Below the pieces are notes generated by a model, which saw only the letters and a list, made by a program, of their open reading frames with translations, was not told the origin of the DNA and did not search any database. From the NCBI RefSeq assembly GCF_026262505.1, contig NC_067203.1, positions 15,884,392 through 15,948,391 on the forward strand: a DNA stretch of 64,000 nucleotides, given 5' to 3'. Every line of letters begins with the position of its first letter. The stretch's first letter is position 1. Source of the stretch: Trichomonas vaginalis G3 (Eukaryota; Parabasalia; Trichomonadida; Trichomonadidae). Positions 41,150 to 51,830 of this stretch are shown here, one piece after another. The translations under genes and the position numbers were made by a program.

Positions 41150-42013
41150 ATGATTTCTTCTGTTTTCCGCAACGCCTCGGATGTTAAATTAGGAATATTA
41201 AATATGCCAATAGACCTAGTTCTAGTTAGACATGGTGCCGCCGAAGGAAATATCGCTTTTGCTCAAAGTAGAAAAGGTAATGATGAATTATTTACTGATA
41301 AATTCATGGAAAGACACGAATCAAAGTGGAGACTTACACCAGAAGGAAAGCAGCAATCAATCATTACAGGAAATTATATAAAGCAAAACATTTCACCGAT
41401 ATTTGGCGCATATATTGTGTCAGAATATATTCGTGCGATGGAAACAGCAGCACTTCTCAACCTCCCTAATGCTCATTGGATAAAAAATGGTTTCCTTAGA
41501 GAGAGAAATTTCGGCGATCTTTCTGGACTTTCTTATCGTGAGAGAGAAGAAAGATTTTCACGTGCACTTGAATTGAGAAAACGTGATGCATTCTACTGGA
41601 AACCTCCGTCTGGAGAATCTCTCGCTGATCTTGCTTTAAGAGTTGATTATATCATTGGTTCTATACAACATATGTCCCTTACACCTAGTTCGGTTATAAT
41701 AGTAACACATTTCAATGTCATGCAGCTATTCCGTACAAGAATTGAGAGAATTAGACAGTCTCATTTTGAAGAAAAATTAATTAAAGTTCCAGAAGAGCTC
41801 AAAATCAAAAATGCAGGAATAATTCATTATACTCGTAAGAATCCAAAGAACGGAAAAATCGCAGATACTTACCACTGGAGAAGAATCATAACTCCTTGGC
41901 ATAGAAAGCTATGCAATCCGCCATGGACGGAGATTAAATATGGATATCTTACAAATGAAGAAATTCTTAATGAACTTGAAGATAAAAACAAGGTTTCAAT
42001 TAAGAACGAATGA
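41150..42013 (+). CDS. Histidine phosphatase / phosphoglycerate mutase family enzyme
   Basis: The 287-residue product has the RHG signature near residues 27-29 (LVLVRHGAAEGN) and the second-arginine region SEYIRAMETAALL. FLRERNFGDLSG and PPSGESLADLALRV follow, with the second catalytic His in VIIVTHFNVMQL. This is the order of the branch-1 histidine phosphatase superfamily. Substrate cannot be told: phosphoglycerate mutase, fructose bisphosphatase and protein phosphatase members look alike. The unusual WRRIITPWHRKLCNPPWTEI tail after the core is a lineage extension. The first ATG (41150) gives a short N-terminal addition; the ATG at 41204 (MPIDLVLVRHG) could be the true start. Confidence 0.85.
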   Translation: MISSVFRNASDVKLGILNMPIDLVLVRHGAAEGNIAFAQSRKGNDELFTDKFMERHESKWRLTPEGKQQSIITGNYIKQNISPIFGAYIVSEYIRAMETAALLNLPNAHWIKNGFLRERNFGDLSGLSYREREERFSRALELRKRDAFYWKPPSGESLADLALRVDYIIGSIQHMSLTPSSVIIVTHFNVMQLFRTRIERIRQSHFEEKLIKVPEELKIKNAGIIHYTRKNPKNGKIADTYHWRRIITPWHRKLCNPPWTEIKYGYLTNEEILNELEDKNKVSIKNE

Positions 42014-42415
42014 ATAATATAATATTTTGTTTGAAATGTTAAAATAAATACTTTAGTAATTACTTTACTTTCTATTTTCATGATAAATGTATATATTAAA
42101 ACATATTTTATGATGAATTTCAATTTTATGATTTCAATTTCGATATCATTCAAATAATTTACAGGAGAAAGTGATCAAATAATAAATCTAAATTCTTGTG
42201 CACTATTTAAAATAGTAAAAAATCTTTTATTTTTGCAATAAATTAAAAATTAATTTGAAAATCATGAATTTTTTTTAATGATTTTTTAAATATTTTTTGA
42301 ATTCGAAAAATGAAATTATGAGAATTAAATAATATGAGCTAAAAAGCGATGTTTTAAAATTTGATGATTGAAATTAAAAAAGTGACAATATAAAACGGTT
42401 ATGGCTGGACATTTC

Positions 42416-42420
42416 TCATA
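42416..42420 (+). promoter_or_regulatory. Initiator (Inr) of eS12 gene
   Basis: TCATA with start A at 42418, three bases before the ATG. It decides between the ATG at 42421 and an upstream ATG at 42402 that stops after six codons. Confidence 0.65.
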
Positions 42421-42795
42421 ATGGAAACAGTCATTGAACACGGTCTTCATCAGATTAACCTTTCTGGCAATGTTGCTAAAGGCATCAGATGCACAATCAA
42501 AGCTATTCTCAAGGGCAAAGCTCGCCTTGTCCTTTTAGCCGACGATTGCGAAAACAAAGACTACAAGAATCTCGTTGCCGGTCTCTGCAAGAAGCACAAT
42601 GTCAAACTCCAGACTGTCGAGAAGAAGGAACTTCTCGGTAGGGCTCTCGGTCTCACCCATTTCAAGGCGGATGGTTCCGTTCGTCGTCAAATGAATTGCG
42701 GTGCATGTGCGATCATCAGATACGGCTCTGTTGATACTCAGGAATTAGACGAATTCCGTAAGGCATTCGATCCTGCTGTGGAAGAGCAAGCTTAA
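42421..42795 (+). CDS. Ribosomal protein eS12 (S12e)
   Basis: A 124-residue protein of the L7Ae fold. ARLVLLADDCENKDYKNLVAGLC and the NVKLQTVEKKELLGRALGL helix are diagnostic of the cytosolic small-subunit protein eS12, together with the Cys pair in NCGACAIIRYG. Length is normal for the family (about 130). Codons are strongly biased to C and G at the third position, unlike the neighbours, as expected for a highly expressed gene. It ends TAAAG, with the stop overlapping TAAA. Confidence 0.95.
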   Translation: METVIEHGLHQINLSGNVAKGIRCTIKAILKGKARLVLLADDCENKDYKNLVAGLCKKHNVKLQTVEKKELLGRALGLTHFKADGSVRRQMNCGACAIIRYGSVDTQELDEFRKAFDPAVEEQA

Positions 42796-43750
42796 AGATG
42801 ACCATATTGTTTTAACGCATTCACGTGCTCGAGAACCCTTGAGTACTCAATTTTTTTTACTTTTTTTTTCAAATATATATCAAAATATTTCATTTCTGCT
42901 TTATATTCCAAAATCTAATTATACATAGCTTTCAAAATTTACTGAGGGAGTAATTATGTTTTCCTTTCGTATTTTTTGATTGCTAATTATCATTATAATT
43001 CAAAAATGAAATTTTAGAGTGTAATTTTATTGGCATATTTTTTGCTATATTGATATTTTGTATAAGTTTTTAAGTAATTTTGATTTAGAGTTGAGTTTTA
43101 TCGAATGCAAATCAAAATTATTTTTGTAAACAATAAATAATAAATATTTAGTATGCAAAACTTACATTAAGATCTAATGAAGATAAAAGCAGATTAACAA
43201 CAACAAGAAATTAGTTTTTTTTTTGCATATTAAACATAAAAACCTGGGTATTGGCAAAAACATTTACTACTCTGAAATGCTTTATATTCTTAAGCTGAAA
43301 TCATGGGCTGTATCGTTAGGGTTGGCTTTAGTTTTGATATTGTGATAAAATTTTCGAGGCTTTTACGTGAAAAGGAATTGATTCCTACCGCTCAATCTGC
43401 TTTCTGTTGAGTTGCTTTCGAAGTTTGGCTTTGTGAATTTCGATCTAAGTATGATGACATTTTTTTGCGATTATTTCTTTTCTGCTATGTATGATATATT
43501 ATTGCTATGTATGATATATTATTGCTATGTATGATATATTATTGCTATGTATGATATATTATATCTGCTGTATGAAATCATTAATGGTTAAAGCAAAGAC
43601 CATGATTTCGTATTAGTTCAGAAACAGAGAAAGGAAGTTCTATTTAATGATTTTTTTATGTCATTTTTTTTATACGCAAAATCATTTTCAATCTTCAAGG
43701 ATTGAATTCACATATTCAAAACGAAGTTAACAATGAATTGTACCAACTGA
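42796..43750. other. AT-rich spacer with minisatellite
   Basis: About 950 bases without a supportable gene. A four-copy 20-bp repeat lies at 43483-43562. The sequence from about 43640 may belong to the lost 5' part of the surface-protein pseudogene. Confidence 0.55.
43483..43562 (+). repeat. Minisatellite, 20-bp unit, 4 perfect copies
   Basis: TGCTATGTATGATATATTAT is repeated four times without change. Perfect identity suggests recent expansion, so copy number probably differs between strains. Confidence 0.95.
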
Positions 43751-44791
43751 ATAACTCTAAAACAAACACAAATTATATCAAAACTCAGTTTAAATACGCA
43801 AAATTCAAGAAGAAGAAGCTCATGGTCAGACTACTTTGGCGATACTACTAAACTAAACAAAACAAATGATGGAGAGTCACTTTATAACACCACCGGCTCT
43901 TACAATTTTTATGTTTTCATTTGTTTCTTCGAAGACTGTAAAGACAACGGTGCAATATACATTTCAAGAAATAACGAAATCTGCACATTACTTGAAGAAA
44001 CCGCATTTAATAACTGCAGTTCCACCTCAAATGGTGGATCTCTTTACTATAATTGTCAAACAGACGGCCAATTTGTTCAACGACGAACTTGTTATTATAA
44101 GTCAATAGCAATATATTGGTATTTGTCATTTTGTCAAGCAGTAAAATCATCGGCTTCTAATAAAAATTACGCTTTTGAAGTTTCAGTTTCTGAATGCGGT
44201 GAAAATGAAACAAAAGGAAGTTCTACAATTGCTATTGGACATGGTGATATTCATATTTCGAATTTCAACATTACAAACAATAAATGCAGTCAATATTCAT
44301 CACATTATAGTGTTCTTGATGGTAGTTCAGGATCCTGTAATTTTTCGAATTTCGAAGGAAATAATCAAACTGATAGTCAGTCACTATATTTTTGGAGTAA
44401 TTCAGATTCATTAACTCAAACAGTCTCTTACTGCAATGTTATTGGAAATAAATGCGAAACAGACAATAATAAAGTTCTATTTAGTTGTTGGTACACAACT
44501 AATGTTGATCACTGCGTATTTTTAAGAAACACTGCAAAAGACATGTTTCAACAATATTATTATAGTTCCACTTTGACTATTTCAGAATCATATGTTGACC
44601 CACAGTCAGTAACAAGTACAGTAGGATCTGTTACATTTACTGATCTAAAACAAAACTACGATTTAAATCCTATTTCTAATTTTTACACCGAAAATTGTTT
44701 CATCGATAAAAATATAATCTCAAATAATATATCTTATCTTTCGAAATTTTCAACAGCTGCATCTTCTGTATTATTTTCATCAAAGAAATAA
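43751..44791 (+). pseudogene. Decayed trichomonad surface protein (Pmp/beta-helix type)
   Basis: One frame is open from 43751 to the stop at 44791 but has no ATG until near its end, so the 5' part is lost. From about 43865 it reads DGESLYNTTGSYNFYVFICF, then ISRNNEICTLLEETAFNNCS and SNGGSLYYNCQTDGQFVQRR, followed by NITNNKCSQYSSHYSVLDG and FVQRRTCYYKS-type repeats rich in Asn, Ser and Cys. This is the layout of the large trichomonad family of polymorphic-membrane-protein-like surface proteins with a right-handed beta-helix. The usual C-terminal membrane span and tail are missing; the frame ends ASSVLFSSKK. Both ends are therefore incomplete. Confidence 0.7.
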
Positions 44792-45569
44792 AAATTCACC
44801 ATTATGAATATAAATTATATGAATTTCACTATTTTTCTAAATGAGACATGAATTAATATCCTGCTGGCGGATACACAAGGAAAGGTCGTTACTATTATCG
44901 TAGAGGGCAAGAAAATAAACGTCTTCCTACTCCCTACAATACTCATCTACATTTTCGCGAAGTTAAGTATATAGGTGTTGAGTAAAGTGTGCAACATCGA
45001 GCGGTACGAGATGGTTGTAAACAATATTATCTTTCAAAATTTAGAGATAGGAAGGGTGGCTATAAGAGCTTGAAGTGAGTAGCAACCGATTGCCTAATGA
45101 CAGCGGAGAACGTGGGAAACACAACTATAGACATAATCCTCAATGTCTACAAGCCACGTGCTAAAGTCACAACCTCCAAATTGGGGAGTTGCAGTGGAAT
45201 ACACATTGATTTCATATTTTTTTCGTTCTTTTTGCTCAATTTTTTCTCCTTTTTACAAATTATGTTCAAGGTTTCAAAAACAATATTCTGCGTCTAGGCT
45301 GCTCAAGTTACCAAGGATACAGTTTAGAATTCAGATGCGTCAATGATCACTGCTCAAAATGCAAATATATTTTAAACTACATTACAGATGCATATAAGGA
45401 AAGTTACATAATCAGATACTGTCAGAAATTAAATGATATTTGCATGCATAAACCAGGTATTGAAATTAAATAGCAGATTCTATTATATCTAATCATGAAA
45501 AAGGATAGAAACATAATTTCTTGTTTGGTAGAAGCTATTAAAAAACTTTAGAAGAGATTTCGTATTTCC
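44792..45569. other. Spacer with short unexplained GC-richer reading frames
   Basis: From 44860 to 44985 a plus-strand frame reads PAGGYTRKGRYYYRRGQENK and then RLPTPYNTHLHFREVKY, basic and Tyr-rich. 45297-45472 contains a Cys-rich frame (CSSYQGYSLEFRCVNDHCSK) that looks like a zinc-binding region. Both are GC-richer than the surroundings, lack clear starts and have no family I can name. They look like remnants of inserted sequence. Confidence 0.4.
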
Positions 45570-46799
45570 CTATATTTCATATATTTTTCCTGAAAAATCA
45601 AAAACATCTAGAACTAAATGATCATTATTGCAATCATTTTTGCCTGTTTGGATTAATTTGAATGATATAAATTTGTCATCTGTATTTAATGAAAATTTAG
45701 GAACTTCTCCTTCTCTTATATTTGAATGATTTACTTCATGAATGACTTTTGTTTCTCCGTTAATAGTAGTACCTTCAACTCTCCATGTTTGAAGATGGAC
45801 AGCACTCCCTGACTTAAAACATACTCTAATAATATATTCAGTAGGCTGAATTGCATAGTTTTGCTTTATCTTCCATTGAACCCATGAATTAGGAATATTA
45901 TTTGTTAAGAAATAAACACCATCTCTATATTTATTAATAACATCAACTGAGTGACCACTAGAAATAGATGATGCAGACATTTCGACATTGCCGCTTTCGA
46001 AATAATTAGTAACTGATTTAAATATTATTTTCTTTCTATCTTTAGAGCTGCGATTCTTGATTCTCAATAATGAATCACCAAATGAGTTTACAATATTCTG
46101 GTAGTTATTCACATTTGTTAAATTTTGGATATCTTTAATAGTTTGTTCATTACAGAACTCAAAATAAATGTTTTCAATCAATGGATAAAATTCGATGCTT
46201 TCTTTAGTAAGAGAAATGATAAAGTTTGCGAAAGAATCTTCGTCATCAAGTTCAAGCTTATCATTGCTAAATAATTTTTGAAGAATGTCAATTCCAAGTT
46301 TTTTCGAAATTGATTTGAGCTGATCTTTGTGAATTTCATAGAAATGTGATGAAATATAATCAATACATTCTAAAATCTTTTCATTTGACGAAATATCGAA
46401 ATAAAATTCAAGTAATTTAACGCAATTATTTTCGTCAATTTTCATTTGATCAATAATGTGTGTTTTATATAAATTTGTCAGTTCTTGTATTTCAAGAGCC
46501 ATTCCGATATGAAAGAGGTCTTGCAAAATTGTTTCGTTGCATTCAATTTCTGTTTTATTGTATTGAAGAATATCTTTTATAATATTGTACGTATCTGCTG
46601 ATTTTACTTCAGTTTGTATATTAATTTTAGCTACATCATTATCTAAAAGATATTGCGAATAAAATGTTTGCGAAATTGCAACTGCAAATGACTTTGTGAG
46701 AACAATTTCAACATTGTTAATTGTTAAAATAACTTTGTCATGTGCCTGGTAGTTATTGATTCTCTGCAGAATTTGGTTATTGAGTTGAATCAAAACCAT
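45570..46799 (-). CDS. BTB-domain protein with C-terminal discoidin (F5/8C)-like domain
   Basis: A 409-residue protein. Residues 1-110 fit a BTB/POZ fold (HDKVILTINNVEIVLTKSFA, then YNIIKDILQYNKTEIECNE). About 110-200 fits a BACK-like helical extension. The last 150 residues form a beta-rich domain, with NSWVQWKIKQNYAIQPTEYI, LQTWRVEG, FSLNTDDKFISFKLIQTGKN and LVLDVFDFSGKIYE, resembling galactose-binding discoidin domains. This BTB plus discoidin-like architecture is an expanded trichomonad family. BTB proteins often act as cullin-3 adaptors, which would fit the CAND1-like protein in this window, but that link is speculative. Confidence 0.8.
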   Translation of the reverse strand: MVLIQLNNQILQRINNYQAHDKVILTINNVEIVLTKSFAVAISQTFYSQYLLDNDVAKINIQTEVKSADTYNIIKDILQYNKTEIECNETILQDLFHIGMALEIQELTNLYKTHIIDQMKIDENNCVKLLEFYFDISSNEKILECIDYISSHFYEIHKDQLKSISKKLGIDILQKLFSNDKLELDDEDSFANFIISLTKESIEFYPLIENIYFEFCNEQTIKDIQNLTNVNNYQNIVNSFGDSLLRIKNRSSKDRKKIIFKSVTNYFESGNVEMSASSISSGHSVDVINKYRDGVYFLTNNIPNSWVQWKIKQNYAIQPTEYIIRVCFKSGSAVHLQTWRVEGTTINGETKVIHEVNHSNIREGEVPKFSLNTDDKFISFKLIQTGKNDCNNDHLVLDVFDFSGKIYEI

Positions 46800-47247
46800 T
46801 TTTTTTTGTAAAATTTTCTCTTCGTGACTTAAATCTAGAAAATATACTTATCGATATGTTTCACAAAGATAAGGTCGAGGTTACATAATTATTGTTAGTA
46901 ACCATATGTCGCTTATAAACAACAGACAAAGATCATCTAATGCTTTATTTCAGTCAATGGTGACTTTCGGAGATTTTATGCTGCTTGTAGAAAGAATTCA
47001 TGAATAATTTTAATTTAATTTTCAATAGTGAAGTCTTCTAAGTCATCTATTTAATTATCTTAGATATCGAGGGTTAGATAAGGTATGAAGACAAAAACCA
47101 TGATAGAGAGTCTGAATTTGCAATGATAAAATATGTAAATATACATCACATCAATATTTTTAATAAAATAATTTCAATAACAAACAAAAACAAAATCAAA
47201 TAATCAAAAAAATCAAAAAATCAAAACAAAGTAAAAAATAAAGAAAA
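46800..47247. other. Spacer
   Basis: About 450 bases; AT-rich, with AATCAAAAAATCAAAAAATC runs near 47200. No gene seen. Confidence 0.5.
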
Positions 47248-48873
47248 TTATTGAGAAGAAATTAACTGTGGTAATGGATTAAATGTCTGTGATTGTGTAT
47301 TTCCAAGTGAAATATCTCCATAAATGACATTGCCTTCACTACCAATATGTGCTGTTGGTGGAAATCCAAGTTTGACTGCTTGTGAACGACTGATTTGTCC
47401 AGTGACAGATGTACGCGGTCTTCCACAGAAAAGACAAACTTGACCACGCTTTCCGGCTGAACACTGTGTTTCATTTTGGCTGCTTTTGATAATTTTAGCC
47501 AGTTCTTCAACATCTTTCAATGATGCGAATCCGGAGATATTTGATGCCAATGTGTTGACGTTTTCGTTCAATCCGTTGATGATAGTACGGAATTTGTCAA
47601 ATAACCGTTCAACAAATTGGCGGTCGACCTTACGATCAAGAGAACTAAGACATTCAACGTTGGTCTTCTTAAGATCGTTACAGTTCTTTTGGTAGTTATC
47701 AAAATCAAATTCTTTCTTAATTTGGTTACAAACTAATGAAACAAGCTCGTTCTTATCATAAGTGTTAGGAACTTGCATCTTCTGAATCTCAAGCATAGAA
47801 TTACTTGCTGAAACTTGTTCTGAAATCTGACTACTAGTTTGTGATGTAGAAAGAGGTTCATGGATGTTGTTATGTGACTCCAAGATTCGGATCCTTGTGA
47901 TCAACTGTTTGATCTTACGGTGGCAATCTGTGACAACAGTGTTTTGTGTTTCAAATTTCTGTTTGAGATCTTCCAGTTGTGAAGGATCGAATGTAATAGT
48001 AGCTGTGATAGGTTGTGATTCTTGTTGTTCTGCAGTTGTTTCTTTACGATTGAATGAAACTTTTTGTGATAAATCGCGTTCGTTGATTTCGGGATGTTCG
48101 TCATCGGAATTGTTATTAGTTTTAGATGTAGATAATCGCTGGATTTCTTCTTCAAGATTGGTGACTTTTGTAAGTAAGGTGTCGATATCTGCTTGAATTG
48201 AATCAAGAAGAATGTCGTTTTTAGGTTTCGTTTCCGTGGACTTGATTTCTTCATGGCCCTTAGACAAAATAATGTACTTTTCGTAAATACTTTCGAGTTT
48301 TTTGTTCATCGAGTTTATTTGCTTTTGTTGATTCTGTAATGTATCATAGCCATGGTATATACTGTCTGGGATCTTCTGTTCATTCGTTATTTTGTAGAGA
48401 TCTTCGATTTGAAGGTTTACGTTTTGAATTTGTTCGGAAAGTGATGTTTTTTCAACACCGATTTGGAATAAGCAGCCATCAAACTGTTGGTTAATGTATT
48501 TCTTGATTTCCTTCTTGTCTTTATCGATTTGTTGTTTAATTTCGTTGATATGAATTGAATTTTCTTGGGAGTTATTATCAATTGTATCAACACGGCCCTG
48601 TACATATGCTTTTTCACGATCGAATAATTCTTTCGGGAGTAATAAAGGAATTTGCTTTTCAAGCTGTTTAATTCTGTTATCTTGATTTTTGATGTGCACA
48701 TTCAGCATTTGAATTACAGAGGAGACAGACTTCATATCTAACTCAGCACGGAGTAGATTATCATTCTGTATAATGTCATTCAGGTTATCTATCATCTTCT
48801 TGTGCTCCACAACTTTACAAAATTGCACGTTACTAATTGCTCTTAAATTTTGATCCGATTTTATTAGCATCAT
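47248..48873 (-). CDS. Coiled-coil protein with C-terminal CxxC motif
   Basis: A 541-residue protein, mostly coiled coil (about 25-260 and 300-460), rich in Gln, Asn and Lys. The C-terminus has CSAGKRGQVCLFCGRPRTSV, where a CxxC could bind zinc, and then a Ser/Gly-rich end. Long coiled coils ending in a C-x-x-C-G/D-R-P motif recall the DUF4795 group of axonemal proteins (QRICH2-like). I hold this loosely. The start MM at 48873 is the first ATG; the next in-frame Met follows immediately. Confidence 0.75.
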   Translation of the reverse strand: MMLIKSDQNLRAISNVQFCKVVEHKKMIDNLNDIIQNDNLLRAELDMKSVSSVIQMLNVHIKNQDNRIKQLEKQIPLLLPKELFDREKAYVQGRVDTIDNNSQENSIHINEIKQQIDKDKKEIKKYINQQFDGCLFQIGVEKTSLSEQIQNVNLQIEDLYKITNEQKIPDSIYHGYDTLQNQQKQINSMNKKLESIYEKYIILSKGHEEIKSTETKPKNDILLDSIQADIDTLLTKVTNLEEEIQRLSTSKTNNNSDDEHPEINERDLSQKVSFNRKETTAEQQESQPITATITFDPSQLEDLKQKFETQNTVVTDCHRKIKQLITRIRILESHNNIHEPLSTSQTSSQISEQVSASNSMLEIQKMQVPNTYDKNELVSLVCNQIKKEFDFDNYQKNCNDLKKTNVECLSSLDRKVDRQFVERLFDKFRTIINGLNENVNTLASNISGFASLKDVEELAKIIKSSQNETQCSAGKRGQVCLFCGRPRTSVTGQISRSQAVKLGFPPTAHIGSEGNVIYGDISLGNTQSQTFNPLPQLISSQ

Positions 48874-49424
48874 TAATAAGTATAACTAATAAACATATTT
48901 TTCTCTGACAAAGTTAATTTTATGCATAAATGGAGAAATTTTGAAATCTTTGTCAATAATTCTTCCATTGATTTTATGATCGATTAAACACTTCTAGTAC
49001 ACAAATTAATATTCATTTATTTTTGATTCATGATTTTGTAATTGAAAAATGATTTCAAGAAAATTACGTAGAGAAATAAGGATAAGCTATCAGAAAAGCT
49101 TATCTAGCTCTACACTAACCTAAAATTAACGTACTTCATAGGAAATATAGAAAATAAAATGCTCATTTAATCTTTAAGCTTCAGTATATATTTTTCATAT
49201 TTCGTTATGGACAGAATAGTTATATGGGGTAATGTTATTTTAGTCAATGACTAATATCAAGGGAAAACAATTTTCGTGAATTCAATTATAGAATAATTCT
49301 TACAACAAAGCATTAACTATAGTTTTTTTAGTTATACACAGTTTCAGTCAGTTTCAATTTATAACTTTTTATTAAACAATAAAGAAAATATAAACATAAA
49401 TTAAATGATGCAGCATCATATGAA
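48874..49424. other. Spacer
   Basis: About 550 AT-rich bases between two leftward genes. No initiator with confidence, no repeat and no gene seen. Confidence 0.5.
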
Positions 49425-51830
49425 TTAATTGATTTCAAGAGTTCTTATGGTAGTCTTTTCAATCATATCTGCAACTTGCTCAGATGTTTCTTTGGCGTTC
49501 TTTTCACAATAATAACCAAACTTTGATATGTGTTCCCATTTTCTCTTTTCACGAGCCATGAGATAATATCCAGCTTTGAATTTTCGATTCTGCAATAAAG
49601 CATCATCAAGTAATTTGGATTTCATGTTTTCCTTGGCTTCAACTCTTTGTAATCTAATCTCGTTAAGTTGTGCATCCATTGAAAGACCATGATTTTCTGA
49701 ATCTTTATCTTCAATTTCATTTTGAAGTTCAAAGATTTGTGTTTTCAGTTGAATATTTTCAACTTTGATTTGTTCTAATTCATCTTTTAGTTCTTTGATT
49801 TCTTGAAGGTATCCAGATGATTTTCGGCTATATTCATTAAGATCCTGCATTGATTGCTGTAGTTTAGATTCCAAAGAGAATACATTTTGGCTCAAAACTT
49901 TATTCTGAGTAGAGTAGTAATTAATGCTTTTTGAATTCAGATAAATATCTTTTGAATTTTGTATCTCTTTCTTCAAATCATCATTTTCATTATTTAATCT
50001 TTCAATCAAAGTTGTATTGGCTAACAAAGAAGATCTTAACTGATCATTTTCTGATGTGAGTAGACTAATTTTCCTTGAATTATACTCACCTTCTTTGTTA
50101 AGTTCTGCAATTTCATTATAAAGATTTTTGATTTGATTTGAAAGTTTAGATTCATTACCTTTAACTCGATTATTTTCCATTTCTGTTTGATTGCTAGTTT
50201 CTGCGAGCTCAGCAATCTTTTTCTTAAGTTGCTCATTTTCTTCAACAAGAAAATTCTGCTTGATTTGCAGCGAGTTAATTAGACTTTGCTGATCAATACG
50301 ACTTTCTTTTTGAAGATTATTAAATTCGCGGTTTGAATGTGCAAGTGACGATGAAAATACATCAATAAAATGAGAGTTCTTTGTATAAAAGTAGTTAAAT
50401 ACATATAATGTTGTTTCAAGTGTGCTTTTGTTGGATGATCTTGTTAGAGAAGTTGAAATTAAAGGTAAAAGTTGCGTTTGAACAGCAATTTGATCGAATC
50501 TAGATTCCCAATTTAGATTTTCTCGAATACATTGGATAATGAGATTGCAAAAGTAAATGGAAGATATCAATTGTGAATCTTCAATTAACTTCATGAATAA
50601 TACGAAAATTTGATTAGAATTCTCGTTCAATAAAAGTTTCTCATTAACTGATAATCCATTAGACATCACATATGTCATAATAATAAAAACTAATGATTCA
50701 ATCTTCATTTCTGATAATGTCTGAAAATTATTAATGAGCATTTGCAATGAATCCGCAAATATATGAGATTTATTAATATCTGAATAAAATTCTGGCTTAT
50801 TTAATGACAAGAGCTGTAAGAAATGTCTAATTCCTACAGCAATAAAATCATATTGAGTGTCTTTCATCTTGTTGAGTAATTCTGTAATGTATTCTGATTT
50901 TTCTACTATAAATGCAATTCTTGAATGGTATGTTTTCATTTCAGTCAATAATTCAATGATATTATAAGAATTGAATCCATCATTTTTCAAAACGCTAGAT
51001 AAAATAAGTTTAAGATTATTATCATCAATTTCATAGGATTCACATAATTCAAGTATAACTTTTGAAGCCAAAGAAGTTGTTGGAAGATATAATGATTCAT
51101 TTTGCAACATTCCAATTGCAAAGTGAACAAAAATAGAGGCAAGTTGCCTATTTTGAGATAATTTAACATAGGCTGCAATCGAAGACAACTGAAGATAAAT
51201 ATCTTGAGAATTTGTATACTTTTCAATTCTAAAAAAGAATTCAGAGTAATCCGTTCTAGTTTTCATTACACCTATTGAAAATGCATGGTAATTTAAGCAT
51301 TGTGCAATAATTGCACAGCCCCAAGCAGATAAATTCGAAAAGTTGAAAATAAATTTCACATGATCAAATAAGTATTTACACGATTCTTGTTGAGTAACTA
51401 GTAATGAAGGAGATGAAACAATAGCGTAAATGAATTTAACAAATGGAAGTAATTGCGTTGCATCGACCTGTGAATATTCAGTATAATCGATATTATTAAA
51501 AATTCTATGTAAAATCGATTCAAATTGTATGTTTGTTGCAAGAAAATTTTGCATTTCTGGACTTATTTGCGAAATTTTTATTAAAAAATCGAGAATTTTA
51601 TCTTGATTTGAAAGCTTTGGAATTGATATGATTTCTTGTCCAATTGTAAGAAGCAGGTCGTGAACTAATGCAAGAAAATGCTGAAAATGATCTAAATTTT
51701 TGTTGATATATTTGCAAAATTCGTTCCAATCTAGTAATTCGATAAACAATGCTAATTTTCTTTGCATTTCTGAACTACTGATAGTAGCATCTGCTAAAAC
51801 CGGGATTATTTCTAGTAGAGATTTGCTCAT
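49425..51830 (-). CDS. Helical-repeat plus coiled-coil protein, unknown
   Basis: An 801-residue protein from the ATG at 51830 (MSKSLLEIIPVLAD). Residues 1-500 are Leu/Ile-rich amphipathic helices of armadillo type (IRHFLQLLSLNKPEF, LVFIIMTYVMSNGLSVNEKL). Residues about 520-740 are a long coiled coil (EENEQLKKKIAELAE, LKDELEQIKVENIQLKTQIF). A short helical tail ends TTIRTLEIN. This two-part layout is shared by p115/USO1-type tethers and by CIP2A. I see no decisive motif for either, so no function is assigned. Upstream in-frame codons exist, but only non-ATG. A TCATT initiator candidate lies about 40 bases before 51830. Confidence 0.8.
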   Translation of the reverse strand: MSKSLLEIIPVLADATISSSEMQRKLALFIELLDWNEFCKYINKNLDHFQHFLALVHDLLLTIGQEIISIPKLSNQDKILDFLIKISQISPEMQNFLATNIQFESILHRIFNNIDYTEYSQVDATQLLPFVKFIYAIVSSPSLLVTQQESCKYLFDHVKFIFNFSNLSAWGCAIIAQCLNYHAFSIGVMKTRTDYSEFFFRIEKYTNSQDIYLQLSSIAAYVKLSQNRQLASIFVHFAIGMLQNESLYLPTTSLASKVILELCESYEIDDNNLKLILSSVLKNDGFNSYNIIELLTEMKTYHSRIAFIVEKSEYITELLNKMKDTQYDFIAVGIRHFLQLLSLNKPEFYSDINKSHIFADSLQMLINNFQTLSEMKIESLVFIIMTYVMSNGLSVNEKLLLNENSNQIFVLFMKLIEDSQLISSIYFCNLIIQCIRENLNWESRFDQIAVQTQLLPLISTSLTRSSNKSTLETTLYVFNYFYTKNSHFIDVFSSSLAHSNREFNNLQKESRIDQQSLINSLQIKQNFLVEENEQLKKKIAELAETSNQTEMENNRVKGNESKLSNQIKNLYNEIAELNKEGEYNSRKISLLTSENDQLRSSLLANTTLIERLNNENDDLKKEIQNSKDIYLNSKSINYYSTQNKVLSQNVFSLESKLQQSMQDLNEYSRKSSGYLQEIKELKDELEQIKVENIQLKTQIFELQNEIEDKDSENHGLSMDAQLNEIRLQRVEAKENMKSKLLDDALLQNRKFKAGYYLMAREKRKWEHISKFGYYCEKNAKETSEQVADMIEKTTIRTLEIN

